This document shows, piece by piece, positions 7,061 to 16,900 of a stretch of DNA of 40,583 nt. The position numbers and the translations under genes were made by a program. Origin of the DNA: Phycisphaerae bacterium (GTDB taxonomy: Bacteria > Planctomycetota > Phycisphaerae > UBA1845 > UTPLA1); the NCBI GenBank assembly GCA_016935885.1, contig JAFGQA010000186.1:1-40583 (forward strand), in the 5' to 3' direction. The notes under the pieces are model-generated. The model was not told the DNA's origin. It saw only the letters and a list, made by a program, of their open reading frames with translations, and did not search any database. Each line of letters starts with the position of its first letter. Position 1 is the first letter of the stretch.

Positions 7061-8062
7061 ATGAATGGGAAGGCAGCCATCGCTGTCATCGGTGATACGC
7101 ATGGCCACCTGCAGTTGGCCCTGTGCGTGGCTGCGCGCTGGCAGCACGAACTCGGCATCTCATTCGAGGCAGTTCTGCTCTGTGGAGACGTCGGCACCTT
7201 CACGGGTGATTCGCAGCTTGACAGCACGACGCGCAGGCATGGAAAGGCGAATCCCTGCGAACTTGAGTTCCTGACGCAGTGGTCGGCTGTGCCGCAGGCA
7301 CCATGGCTGAGCCGTATTTTCCTGGCCGAGGACGAAGACGGTTTGGGATTGACGTGCCCGGTCATCATGGTGCATGGCAATCATGAAGGCTTCGAACATC
7401 TGGCGAAGATCTCGCCGGCCGTCTTTCCAGACCAGCCTGTTTCTACGAGGGCCCTGCCAAGCGTTGATACGGATGCACACATTCGATTCCTACCTTCGGG
7501 TTGGCGCGTGCGGCTGGTTTCGGGATGCGTGATCGCCGGCATCGGCGGGATCGAACTTGGGCAGAGATATGCGAATTACCATGACATGGCCTACGTCGAT
7601 CACGAAGCCATGTTGACCTTGCTTGACAAGCAGGTCGACGTGCTCATGACGCACCAAGGACCGAGTGGCATTCAGGGTCAAAAGGGATCGGAGAATCTCC
7701 AGGTTCTGCTCGACCATGAAGTCGCCCGCGTCTGGTGTCACGGGCATTCCATCGAGCACCCGGAGGTGGTCTCGGCGGGACCGCGAGGTCGAACGAAAGT
7801 AGTGCCGCTTGGAGGCATCGCCTTTTCGAGCAAGGGACCGAATCCTGGCGAACCGGGCGAGAACGGCTGGTGCATACTCACGGCCGACGGCACGGACATC
7901 CGCGTGAAGAAGCAGGCCCCGCCATTCCTGCGCGAATTCAGGCGACATCGCTGGACGCCGACGCCAGACGGTCTGCTGATCGCCCCGCCGCTGTCCGCGG
8001 CTGCGCGGCAAGGTGAAGGCGCTGCCAGGTCGCGGCGAGCCCCTGCATCTGTGGATGCATAA
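7061..8062 (+). CDS. metallophosphoesterase family protein
   Basis: A 333-residue calcineurin-like phosphoesterase. Metal motifs are in order: GDTHG at 11-15, GDVG near 42, GNHE near 107, the histidine of LMTHQGP near 198 and WCHGHS near 228. An insert between the second and third motifs (LDSTTRRHGKANPCELEF) is not typical of the shortest members. The start ATG has GAGGAT about 9 bases upstream. The C-terminal 40 residues are basic and low in complexity. No signal peptide, so cytosolic. The substrate cannot be told; nucleotide or protein phosphatase are both possible. It stands alone, downstream of a truncated phosphatase fragment. Confidence 0.88.
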   Translation: MNGKAAIAVIGDTHGHLQLALCVAARWQHELGISFEAVLLCGDVGTFTGDSQLDSTTRRHGKANPCELEFLTQWSAVPQAPWLSRIFLAEDEDGLGLTCPVIMVHGNHEGFEHLAKISPAVFPDQPVSTRALPSVDTDAHIRFLPSGWRVRLVSGCVIAGIGGIELGQRYANYHDMAYVDHEAMLTLLDKQVDVLMTHQGPSGIQGQKGSENLQVLLDHEVARVWCHGHSIEHPEVVSAGPRGRTKVVPLGGIAFSSKGPNPGEPGENGWCILTADGTDIRVKKQAPPFLREFRRHRWTPTPDGLLIAPPLSAAARQGEGAARSRRAPASVDA

Positions 8063-8261
8063 GAGCGATAGGAGGAATCGATACGTAGATCGCCGAGGAT
8101 GCGGGACTGCGTGAGGAAAAAACTGCGAGGGTAGGCGTGCGCGCGGCGAGCACGGCATTCGTTCACTAGAGAGGCATAAGCGAATGGCGGAGACTGTGCA
8201 TTGCACGGCGGGCAGATAGAGTCAGGTTGAGTAAAGGTCGCGACAAGCAGGACACAGACCG

Positions 8262-9500
8262 ATGGGCAATGACAAGCAAAAACTCCCCCGAGAGGATCTC
8301 ATCAAGACCCTCATCCAACGGATGGGGGATCCCGATTCCTGCACCCGGTGGGAGACGGCTATGGCTATCGGCAAGCTTGGCCCTGAAGCAGCAGAAGCCG
8401 TGCCTGCCCTCATCGAAGCAACAAGGGATACCGACCTTGATGTGTGTTACGAGGCGGTGGATGCCTTGGGCAGGATCGGGCCAGCTGCAGGTGAAGCGAT
8501 TCCGGTTCTCCTCAACATGTTGGATCCGAGTGTCTTCGACGAACCAGGTCAATGTGAAGCGCAGATGTGGTATGCTGCTACGATATGTGACTACGCGGCG
8601 TGGGCGCTCTCGGACATGGGAGCTGAAGCGGCGCGCGGTCTTGCTGATATTCTGAGGCAGTCGGGCGATTCCAGGGGTAGCTTCGCGGCAACAGCCCTGG
8701 AGAACATGGATTCGGGCGCGAGGAGCGTCGTCCACGTCCTGATCGAACTCTTGAGCAGTGAGTGCAGCCGTGTGCGTCTTTGTGCGGTCCACATCCTGAG
8801 TGCAATCGGCCCCGGAAGCGCGGAGGCCGTACCGACCCTTATGGCTACTTTGAGTGACGCCGATGACGATGTCCGCGCGAGCGCCGCCATCGCTCTGGGA
8901 AACATTGGTCCTGACGCCAGGCAAGCCGTGCCCGCATTGGCGGAGGCGCTCATGCTCGGCCCTGATCCCGTTCAGCACTGCGCGGCCCACGCGTTGAGCC
9001 AAATCGGGTGTGACACGGTGACGCTGACAACCGCGTTTGATGAGGCTCCCCGGGAATGTAGCAGCGTCCGGGCGAGTCTCGCACATGCGTTGCGTGGGGG
9101 TGGCCGCGAGGCCATCTCTACATTGATGAAAGCTCTCCAGGACGACCACGGCCGCGTACGCCGGGCCGCGGCTGAGAGCTTGGGTGTCATTGGGTTGGCG
9201 ACGGGGGGCTGCGTCTCGGCGCTCTGCACGGCTCTGGGAGACGAGGACGTCGGCGTACGTCGCAATGCCATCCGCGCCTTGTGGAGAATTCGCCCGCAGA
9301 CAGAAAGTGGAGTTTCGGCGATTGTTGTCGCCCTTGCTGACCAAGATTCGGAAGTCCGTTGGCATGCAGCGCGAGGGCTGGCGGAATTGGGACCATCGGC
9401 GATCCCGGCGCTGACCAAAGCGCTGGATCAGGACAACGCGAAGCTCCGGAAGATGGCAGCCATGACCTTGAACAAGATCAAGAGGGCAGTGTCGCGCTGA
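8262..9500 (+). CDS. HEAT-repeat protein
   Basis: A 412-residue protein made of about ten tandem HEAT/PBS-lyase-like repeats of 30-40 residues. Repeats share the pattern W/R-xxAA-xALGxIGPxAxxAVPAL, for example AMAIGKLGPEAAEAVPAL, AAIALGNIGPDARQAVPAL and AARGLAELGPSAIPALTKAL. No enzyme domain, signal peptide or membrane segment is visible. Such proteins act as protein-binding scaffolds or as lyase-like chaperones for phycobilisomes in other groups (family knowledge); planctomycetes carry many of unknown role. No strong ribosome site precedes the ATG. A gap of 199 bases before it shows no gene. Confidence 0.88.
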   Translation: MGNDKQKLPREDLIKTLIQRMGDPDSCTRWETAMAIGKLGPEAAEAVPALIEATRDTDLDVCYEAVDALGRIGPAAGEAIPVLLNMLDPSVFDEPGQCEAQMWYAATICDYAAWALSDMGAEAARGLADILRQSGDSRGSFAATALENMDSGARSVVHVLIELLSSECSRVRLCAVHILSAIGPGSAEAVPTLMATLSDADDDVRASAAIALGNIGPDARQAVPALAEALMLGPDPVQHCAAHALSQIGCDTVTLTTAFDEAPRECSSVRASLAHALRGGGREAISTLMKALQDDHGRVRRAAAESLGVIGLATGGCVSALCTALGDEDVGVRRNAIRALWRIRPQTESGVSAIVVALADQDSEVRWHAARGLAELGPSAIPALTKALDQDNAKLRKMAAMTLNKIKRAVSR

Positions 9501-9648
9501 GCGGGGATTGCGAGGCGAATCCTATGAGTTCCTGATGACATCTCTTAGGAGAGTTTATCCGGTGAATGACAAGGAGACGGCGACGAGGATCTCCCTTACC
9601 TGAAGCGGTGAAAGCAGTCTCTTGAGCAGATAGCAGGAGGCCAAGTTG

Positions 9649-9957
9649 ATGCCCCTGAGAGAATACATCCTCATCAAGGAATCGGTGCCTGTTGGCTTCG
9701 CCATCCTGGCAGCTGCCCACGCCTCACTGGCGGCGTACCTGAAGTTCAAGGACTCAGCCGAGGTTGCCGAGTGGCTTTCTGGCCCGTTCTACAAGGTAGT
9801 CTGCAAGGTCAGTGACGAGGAGTTCGAGAAGGCGAAGGAAGTGCCGGATCATGTTGTGCTGACCGAGTCGGCGCTGGATGGCCGGGAGGTCGCCATTGCG
9901 TTCAAGCCGCGGGCGGAGTGGCCCAGGATGTTCAAGTACTTCCGGCTGTATCGATGA
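9649..9957 (+). CDS. PTH2-like (peptidyl-tRNA hydrolase 2 fold) protein
   Basis: A 102-residue protein matching the small Pth2 fold: YILIKESVPVGFAILAAAHA corresponds to the N-terminal strand and helix (in Pth2, the region with the lysine and the AQxxHA segment), followed by FYKVVCKVSDEEFEKAKEV, VLTESALDGREVAIAF and the C-terminal YFRLY. AGGAGG lies 8 bases before the ATG at 9649; a TTG three bases earlier is less likely. True Pth2 releases tRNA from peptidyl-tRNA; bacterial proteins of this type are often annotated only by fold, and the key lysine is not clearly conserved here, so enzyme activity is uncertain. Confidence 0.7.
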   Translation: MPLREYILIKESVPVGFAILAAAHASLAAYLKFKDSAEVAEWLSGPFYKVVCKVSDEEFEKAKEVPDHVVLTESALDGREVAIAFKPRAEWPRMFKYFRLYR

Positions 9958-10031
9958 GTCGGTGGCGGCCCCGGGCGTCATCGCGCCTCCGCATCAGGGA
10001 AGACGGAGAGGACAAGCGGCGTATCACTTGC

Positions 10032-10648
10032 CTATGGGCGGAAATCCGGAACCTCATCTCGGCCAGCCTCCCCCACAAGCTGCTCGATGTGCTGGCGCTC
10101 CGCATCGCTGGCCACATACGAGACAGCTACCCACACAGCGTACGCCGTGGCCGCTCCGATTGCCGCCCAACTGTGGTACAAGGAGTGCTCGTGAATCTCC
10201 TCAACGGTCACCGAGTACTCAGAATGACCTGCGCGTTCCAAAGCGTATGCCACTCCTGTTTCCACGGCGCCCTTCAATTCATCGCCTGCTTCTGCACAAA
10301 GGCGTTCGGTCACGTCTCCGGCGAATAGAAACGGTCTAGCGAAACCCACGGATGAATCGTTGGAATCGCCGTCCACGACTACCTTGACCCGGGCCCATCT
10401 CCCCACATGCCGGCTGAATAGCTTCCTGAATGTTCCTTCGCCGCGTAGCATGGATCGCGCCTGTTGCGCCCCCCATCTCGATTCAAAACCTCGATTCCGA
10501 ATTGTAGCCGGCTGACCGAGCTCGGCTCAAGCTCAAGCGACAGAAGCCCGTTGAGGGGTACCCCCGTCATTGCGGGAATCAGGAGGCGAATCGCGACGCG
10601 TTCACGCTGCACATCACCGTTCTTTTCATATATCGCCCTGGCCAACAC
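10032..10648 (-). pseudogene. hypothetical protein, disrupted by a single-base frameshift
   Basis: Two minus-strand frames form one protein if one G is added to the six-base G run at about 10470 (plus-strand CCCCCC). The first half reads RVAIRLLIPAMTGVPLNGLL and VSRLQFGIEVLNRDGG; the second AQQARSMLRGEGTFRKLFSR then KVVVDGDSNDSSVGFARPF and a hydrophobic stretch WAAIGAATAYAVWVAVSYVA. About 205 residues in all, family unknown. The start is unclear: a GTG at 10648 directly abuts AGGAGG, and a TTG follows. A homopolymer error in the sequence would explain the break as well as a true mutation. Convergent with the PTH2-like gene. Confidence 0.5.
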
Positions 10649-10688
10649 CCTCCTGGATCGGTACGTTGGATCGCCTTCAAGGCCAGTT

Positions 10689-10718
10689 GGCGGTTCGCTT
10701 TTTTCTGGGCGAACCGCC
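10689..10718 (+). repeat. 30-bp stem-loop repeat, copy 1 of 3
   Basis: GGCGGTTCGC and GCGAACCGCC form a perfect 10-bp stem around the loop TTTTTTCTGG. The same structure occurs at 13400-13429 and 30566-30595 in the same orientation. This copy lies about 200 bases upstream of the serpin start. The T-run sits in the loop rather than after the stem, so it is not a standard terminator. Confidence 0.75.
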
Positions 10719-10918
10719 GACAGGGCATTCGTGTCGGGAGAATGGAGAAAACCTCGCGTTATGGGGTCTTCCCCAGGAACTTTTTCCGGCAGTGAGCGCC
10801 CTACCTTGTATGAGAGCTTCGTCGGCTGGGGCGATCAACTGCACGGCGTTTGAAAGGCGGAAGAATCCCCAAAGGCACAGCCGCCAAGTAGCGGCCCGCT
10901 GCAAAGGAGGCAGCAGCG

Positions 10919-12226
10919 ATGGTAGAAGCAATCTCAAGACTCAGCTTGGCGGTGAGCGGGACACTGATCCTATGTGCGGGCTCCGTCCATGCCCAACAGG
11001 ACAATGACCGGCCGCCCGATGGCCTTTCCAAAAACCCCTACGCCTACGGACCCTCCGTGGTCGAACTTACGCCCGAGGCAGTGCAAGTCGCCGCAGGCAA
11101 CACGCGGTTCGCCTTTGACCTGTACAAGCATCTCCGTCATCAGAACGGCAACCTCTTGTTCTCGCCTTACAGCATCTCCCAGGCCTTTGGCATGACGTAT
11201 GCCGGCGCGCGCGGCCGGACGGAACAGCAGATGGCCGCCACTCTCCGTTTTCCACTGGATCAGAAGGAACTCCACCCTGCGTTCAAACTCCTGGCAAAAG
11301 ACCTTCGGTCGCGAGGAGAATCCGGCGGGTCGCTGGAGGGCGTGGGCTTCAGGTTGCGCATCGCGAACACCTTGTGGGGCCAGCAGGGCATGGGTTTCCT
11401 GCCCGGTTTCCTCGGCGTCCTGGCGGGGAACTACGATGCTGGTATGCGGCTCGTCGACTTCCAGCGTAACTTCGAAGGCGCACGGGTGACCATCAATGAC
11501 TGGGTCTGCAAGAGTACCGAGGGAAGAATCAAAGACCTGCTTGCACCCGGCGTTCTCAATCCCGGCACCCGGCTGGTATTGACCAACGCGATCTACTTCA
11601 AGGCTTCATGGCAGCAGCAGTTTCCAGAGGGGGCCACGCGCCCTGATGATTTCCACCTTCTCGATGGTACCAAGATTCGCGCGCCAATGATGTCACAGGA
11701 AACGCGTTTCGGTTATTCCGAGGGCAATGGCGTTCAGGCCGTCGAATTGGGCTATGCCGGGGCACCGCTGTCGATGGTGGTCCTCCTTCCGAGGGCGGGA
11801 CAATTCGAGAGGGTCGAGGCATCACTGGACGATGGAAGCGTCACGTCGATTCTGGGCAGTCTCAAGAGCACGAAGGTCCTGCTCACCATGCCGAAGTTCG
11901 AGTATGAATCGAGTTTCAGCCTGAGCCAAGCTCTCGTCAGGATGGGCATGAAGGATGCGTTTGACGCCGGCAAGGCGGATTTCTCGGGCATGACGGGTAA
12001 GCGAGATCTAAAGATCGACGATGCCCTCCATAAGGCCTTCATCCTGGTCGATGAGCGAGGAACGGAGGCCGCCGCCGCCACGTCAGTCGCAATCGGCCTC
12101 ACATCCGTACGGAAGCCTGAGCCGCCCGTTGTCGTCAGGATTGACCGCCCGTTTATCTACCTGATTCGTGATAAGAAAGCAGGCACGATTCTCTTCATGG
12201 GCCGTGTGCTGAATCCGACTGGCTGA
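10919..12226 (+). CDS. secreted serpin (serine protease inhibitor)
   Basis: A 435-residue serpin. An N-terminal signal peptide (hydrophobic SLAVSGTLILCAGSVHAQ) points to export. The fold is recognisable from FAFDLYKHL, GNLLFSPYSISQAFGMTYAG, LVLTNAIYFKASWQQQF, the sheet segment KSTKVLLTMPKFEYESSF, and the C-terminal RPFIYLIRDKKAGTILFMGR. The reactive-centre loop starts with the inhibitory hinge E-R-G-T-E-A-A-A-A-T, which in known serpins indicates a true inhibitor that traps its protease. By alignment to alpha-1-antitrypsin P1 would be near the T-S of IGLTSVRKPEPP, but the loop is about five residues longer, so the cleaved bond (possibly after R) is unclear. AAAGGAGG lies upstream of the ATG. 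Target protease unknown. Confidence 0.95.
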   Translation: MVEAISRLSLAVSGTLILCAGSVHAQQDNDRPPDGLSKNPYAYGPSVVELTPEAVQVAAGNTRFAFDLYKHLRHQNGNLLFSPYSISQAFGMTYAGARGRTEQQMAATLRFPLDQKELHPAFKLLAKDLRSRGESGGSLEGVGFRLRIANTLWGQQGMGFLPGFLGVLAGNYDAGMRLVDFQRNFEGARVTINDWVCKSTEGRIKDLLAPGVLNPGTRLVLTNAIYFKASWQQQFPEGATRPDDFHLLDGTKIRAPMMSQETRFGYSEGNGVQAVELGYAGAPLSMVVLLPRAGQFERVEASLDDGSVTSILGSLKSTKVLLTMPKFEYESSFSLSQALVRMGMKDAFDAGKADFSGMTGKRDLKIDDALHKAFILVDERGTEAAAATSVAIGLTSVRKPEPPVVVRIDRPFIYLIRDKKAGTILFMGRVLNPTG

Positions 12227-12435
12227 ATCGGGGGGGGCGCGGGGAACGCAAGTCGGACATGCTCCACCGTCTGCCGACGCGGGGATTCATAGGCCCACCA
12301 AAACCCATCGTAGGTGATGGCGAAACACCATGGTCTGGGGATGCTCACTTGTACTGGTGAGAAAGAAACCTGCGCGACTGTTTCCCGCGTATCCGGCGTA
12401 CTTGGAATCCCCGAACCAGAAGATACGATAAGGCA

Positions 12436-13200
12436 ATGCGCTACGCCATTACCCGCGAGGTCAGCACCACGATCAGCCAATGCGAATTGACGCATCTGGA
12501 GCGGGAGCCAATCGATGTCGAGCGAGCCCGTGCGCAGCATGCAACTTATCGCAACGTGCTCTGTGAAGCGGGCTGGTCTGTGATTGAGCTGCCGGCACAG
12601 GAGGAGTGGCCGGACTCAGTGTTCGTGGAGGACACCGCGGTCGTCACGGACGAGATTGCGATCATCACTCGCCCCGGCGCTCCATCCCGGCGGCCGGAGG
12701 CGGCTGCGATGGCTGAGGTGCTGGGCCGATTTCGCAGCATCGAGCGTATCGAGGCGCCCGCGACGATCGATGGGGGAGACGTTTTACAGATCGGTCGACG
12801 CGTTTGGGTCGGTCTGACCTCGCGGACAAACGAGGCCGGCGTGGAAGCATTGCGCCGCATCCTGGTTCGATACGGTTATGAAGTCCGCGGGGTACAGGTG
12901 GGCGGCTGTTTGCACCTCAAGAGTGCGGCCACGGCGATCGGGCCGACTGGTGTCCTTTTCAACCCGACGTGGATCAGGCCGGCGACTTTCAACGGTCTCG
13001 AGATTGTTGAAATAGATCCGGATGAACCCCTTGCCGCGAATGTCCTGTGGCTGGACGACGTGACCGTCACGTCCCAAGCTCATCCGCGTACGCGGGAGCG
13101 GCTCGAGCAGCACGGCGTCGCGTGTCGCACGATCGATGTCTCCGAGCTTGCCAAGGCCGAGGCAGGCTTGACGTGTTGCAGCGTCCTTTTTGAAGAATGA
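12436..13200 (+). CDS. ddaH: dimethylargininase (N-omega,N-omega-dimethylarginine hydrolase)
   Basis: A 254-residue pentein-fold enzyme of the DDAH family, which hydrolyses methylated arginines to citrulline and methylamines. Visible motifs: the substrate-binding DSVFVEDTAVV (61-70), IDGGDVLQIG (111-120), catalytic His in GGCLHLKSAAT (H160), and the C-terminal GLTCCSVLFEE with the nucleophilic cysteine (C247 or C248). Length matches the family. Arginine deiminase is a relative but is much longer. The 209 bases before it hold no gene, so it is probably transcribed alone. Cytosolic. Confidence 0.93.
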   Translation: MRYAITREVSTTISQCELTHLEREPIDVERARAQHATYRNVLCEAGWSVIELPAQEEWPDSVFVEDTAVVTDEIAIITRPGAPSRRPEAAAMAEVLGRFRSIERIEAPATIDGGDVLQIGRRVWVGLTSRTNEAGVEALRRILVRYGYEVRGVQVGGCLHLKSAATAIGPTGVLFNPTWIRPATFNGLEIVEIDPDEPLAANVLWLDDVTVTSQAHPRTRERLEQHGVACRTIDVSELAKAEAGLTCCSVLFEE

Positions 13201-13399
13201 GCAGCCGTGTCTTGCGTACTGGCGCGCGGTTTGTGGAGCAGAGTAGAGCTCGGAAAACGGATGAAAAGGGATTTCGATTGGTCACCTGCGGCGCCGATTC
13301 TGGAATTCCCGCCACGCAATTCCGCCGTTTGAGTCTTTCGGTCTCGGACACGAAAGCCATAAAGGGCGGACTTGCTCGAGGGATCTTCGCTGGAACCTC

Positions 13400-13429
13400 G
13401 GCGGTTCGTTTTTTTCCGGGCGAACCGCC
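13400..13429 (+). repeat. 30-bp stem-loop repeat, copy 2 of 3
   Basis: GGCGGTTCGT, loop TTTTTTCCGG, GCGAACCGCC; the innermost pair is a T-G wobble, otherwise identical in stem to copies 1 and 3. The 55 bases upstream (from GGACACGAAAGCC at about 13346) resemble those upstream of copy 3, so the repeat unit may be near 85 bases long. The next gene is a 41-residue Cys-containing protein 77 bases downstream. Confidence 0.75.
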
Positions 13430-13506
13430 AACAGAGCGGCTTGCCAGATCCGCGATCCGAGCATCGTCCTCATTTGAGCGATGCTCGGTCGCGGAGGTGA
13501 ATCAGA

Positions 13507-13632
13507 ATGAACCCGGAGAATAAGGAGGAGCTGGCTGAGGCAGTTGCCCGGCTCATCAAACAGCATCCCAAGGTGGTCAGCGCTGTCTGGGAGTGCGCGT
13601 GCCGATGCCCGAATCTGGAAGTCGCGTACTGA
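13507..13632 (+). CDS. small Cys-containing hypothetical protein, 41 aa
   Basis: A short frame MNPENKEELAEAVARLIKQ ending ECACRCPNLEVAY. It has an excellent ribosome site, GGAGGTGA, 8 bases before the ATG, which is the main reason to call it. The first half is an amphipathic helix; the second has the cluster C-A-C-R-C, which could bind metal or form disulfides. No signal peptide. It follows copy 2 of the stem-loop repeat. Family and role unknown. Confidence 0.6.
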   Translation: MNPENKEELAEAVARLIKQHPKVVSAVWECACRCPNLEVAY

Positions 13633-13985
13633 GGTGGAGGCACGGGCAAGGCAGATTGGCTGCGGCGGCATGCTAACCCATGTTCTCTCGAAGGTGCCGA
13701 GTACCCTGATGCGCCATTCCGCAAGTCGCTGATGGCCGAGAACTGACTTTCCGCCGATTCGGATGCCTCTTTCGGTGGGGCGGACTGGGTGGAATGGCGG
13801 AATTCTGCGGTTTCCCTGTGGCCATCTGGGGGGCATCTCCGTCTACTATCGGGTGGAAGTCGCCACTGCCGGAGGGACCGGCAGCGGTGACCGAGCACTT
13901 CTTGGGAGCAGGGTTGGTCGAGGCGTCGACTCGCGAAGTGGGAAGAAAGTTCTCTCGGTATAGTCTTTGAACGGAGGGTAGTGAA
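13633..13985. other. intergenic, no gene recognised
   Basis: About 350 bases between the 41-residue gene and the large secreted protein. Open frames here lack start signals and family resemblance. The last part, ending in GGAGGGTAGTGAA, supplies the ribosome site of the next gene, so a promoter is expected here, but no clear -35/-10 pair was found. Confidence 0.5.
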
Positions 13986-16900
13986 ATGGCTCCATGCTCG
14001 CAGACTCCGCGTTGTCTCTTGGCCATGTTAGTGGTGCTGGTGTGTTCACCGGCGCTGGGCAGCACGACGATTACGTTGCAGCAGGGCCTCAACGGGTACA
14101 CAGGCACCACCGACGCCTGGCTTGACGAGAGCCTGGGACGGAGGAATTACGGCGGCGACCCGGAGTTACTGGTCAAATGGAACAACGGCTACTCCGATGA
14201 CACGGTCATCAAGTTCGATCTCACCGGCCGGATCCCTCCGAACCAGCGCATCCTCTCGGCGACGTTGTCCTTCTGGTACAGTCGTGAGGAGAGCATGCAG
14301 GATGACAACGCGATAACGATCTCGGTCTATCGCATCGACCCCACCAAGTGGTGGGACGAGAACATCCACATCGGGGAGAGTGGCGAGGGCGTGAGTTGGC
14401 GCTACCGTGATATCAACGAGCTGTACACGTGGACGTCCGAGGCCGGGGCGTGGTGGGACAAGATCAACGATGGCAACGGCACCAACAAAATAAAGCGGAC
14501 CGGCGGCACGGTTCCTGACGCCATCGAGCCGCAGCACTGGGTCCCGTTCAGCGTGACGGCCAGCGTGCAGAACTGGTACGGCGGGGCAGGGAATACCGGT
14601 TTTTTGGTGGTCGCCACCGGTTTTGTAGGGGGCGGCACCACCGCAACGGGCATCTTCACCTCGCGCAACGACAGCCTGTCGGCCTACCGACCAAAGCTGA
14701 CGATCACGTACGAAGGCGCACTGCTGCCCGTGGCCGACGCGGACGGCCCGTACAGTGTCGGCCCCGGCGAGTCGATCATCTTCGACGGCAGCGGCTCCTA
14801 TGACCCCGACGGCGGCAACATCGTCTCCTGGGCGTGGGACCTCGACAACGACGGCCAATACGACGACGCCAGCGGTGAGTACGCAGAGGTCACCTACGAC
14901 TACCTAGTCAACACGCTGGGGCTCGAGCCTGGCATGCACGTGATCGGCCTGCGGGTCGTAGACGACGAGGACGAATCCGACACCGACACGGCAAACCTGG
15001 AGATTCGGCACGAGGTCGACTTAGGAGATGCCCGCGATCCGAGCTACCCAACGCTGCTGGCGAGTAACGGCGCCAGGCATCTCATCGAACCCGGTTATTA
15101 CATGGGGCTGGGCGTGGACGGCGAACTCGACGGGCAGCCGGATCCCAACGCGCTCGGTGATGACAATGATGGAAACGACGACGAAGACGGCGTCGTGTTC
15201 CAGACGGTGTTGATGCCAGGCCGGCTGGCCACGGTGGAAGTGACAGTTTCTGCTGAGGGCCGCCTGGATGCCTGGATCGATTTCAACAACGATGGGAGCT
15301 GGGTCCAGCCCAGCGATCAGATCTTCCTCAGCCGAATCGTTTATGCCGGCGTGAGCTCGCTCGACTTTGCGGTGCCCGCCACGGCCACACCCAACGTCAC
15401 CACGGTGAGCCGTTTCCGTTTCAGTAGCCTGGGCGGACTTCCCTTTGAGGGCGAGGCGCCCAATGGGGAAGTGGAGGACCACCAAGTGGAAATCCTGGCA
15501 GAGACGTTCGATTTCGGTGACGCAGAGGATCCAACCTATCCAACGCTGCTGGCCAGCGACGGGGCCAGACACCTTATTATACCGGGCATCTACATGGGTC
15601 TCGGCGTGGACGATGAACCGGACGGCCAACCGGACCCCAACGCACTGGGCGACGACAATGACGGAAACGACGATGAGGACGGCGTCGTTTTCACATCATC
15701 GCTCATTCCGGGCCACGCGGCAGACGTTGACGTGAGCGTCTCCGTGGACGGCCGCGTGGACGCCTGGCTCGACTTCAACGACGACGGCAGTTGGGCCGAA
15801 CCGGACGACCAGATCTTTGTCAGTGAGCCGGTCTTCGCGGGCGCCAACGTGCTGCACTTCACCGTGCCCGCTTCGGCGACCCCGAACATAACGACGGTTG
15901 CTCGCTTCCGCTTCAGCATTGACGGTGGACTCCCCTTCATCGGGGAGGCGCCGACCGGCGAAGTCGAGGATCACGAAGTCGCGATCAGTGAGGAGCCGCC
16001 GCCGATGTATGTCAAGTGGCAGCAGGAGCCGCATGACTCCGGTGATGGCTTCGACGCCGCCTCCGATCTGTGGTGGAACGAGGGGCAACCCGGTGAGGAA
16101 GTCAACAAAGTCGTTGCGGACGACTTCATCTCGGACGGGCGGCCAATTGAAGCGATGATGTGGTGGGGCAGCTACCTGGATGGGCAGTACGCTCCTGAGC
16201 ATGTGCCGGTGGAACCCTACATCCTAGACGGCTGGATCATCAGTTTCCACCACGTGGATCCCGGTGCCACCTGCCCGCCGGAACCGGCACCCACGGATGT
16301 CCCCACTGTTCTGGGTGTCTATTTTGCGCCGGTCGGTGCCGTGCAGATCGACCCGCTGTTCATGGTCGACTGCTTCGAGCACAACGTGTACATGTACAGA
16401 GTCAATCTGGAGGCGTGCTGCCTGCTCTGTGCGGAGGTCGATCCGCGGCCCGAGGCTGACCCTCCGATTCCGGCCGAACCGGGAGTTTTCAGAGAGACTG
16501 CAGGGTTGGGCTATTGGCTCGACATTCAGGCGGTCGTCGGCGTGACGTGGAACCCATCCGCCGGCTGCACGTACGACGACAGGATGCTCACGGGGCACTT
16601 GCCGTCGCCGGTTGAGCCGGAGGGACACTTCTGGGGTTGGCACACCAGCCGCGACAACAAGTTGGGGAAGGCTTGCACCGGCCGGATCATAGACTTCACG
16701 CCGTATCCGCCCGATTGTTGGGACTACGGCGAGTGGGTTGATCAGCCATGGCTGTGCCCGAACGAGCCGCAGCCGGTCCAGATGGCCTTCAACCTGCTGA
16801 CACCCGAAGCGTGCGCGTGCCTGGGAGACGTGAACATCAACGGCCGCGTTGACGGCCTCGACGTCCAGGGGTTCGTCGAATGTCTTGTCGGCGGGAACCC

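Noticed and set aside
10689..10718. Stem-loop repeat as an intrinsic terminator
   Set aside because: The T-run is in the loop, not after the stem, on either strand, so termination is not the obvious role.
15015..16000. Tandem GEVED segments as a DNA repeat or CRISPR-like array
   Set aside because: They are two duplicated protein domains about 495 bases apart inside one gene, with diverged codons; a normal domain duplication.
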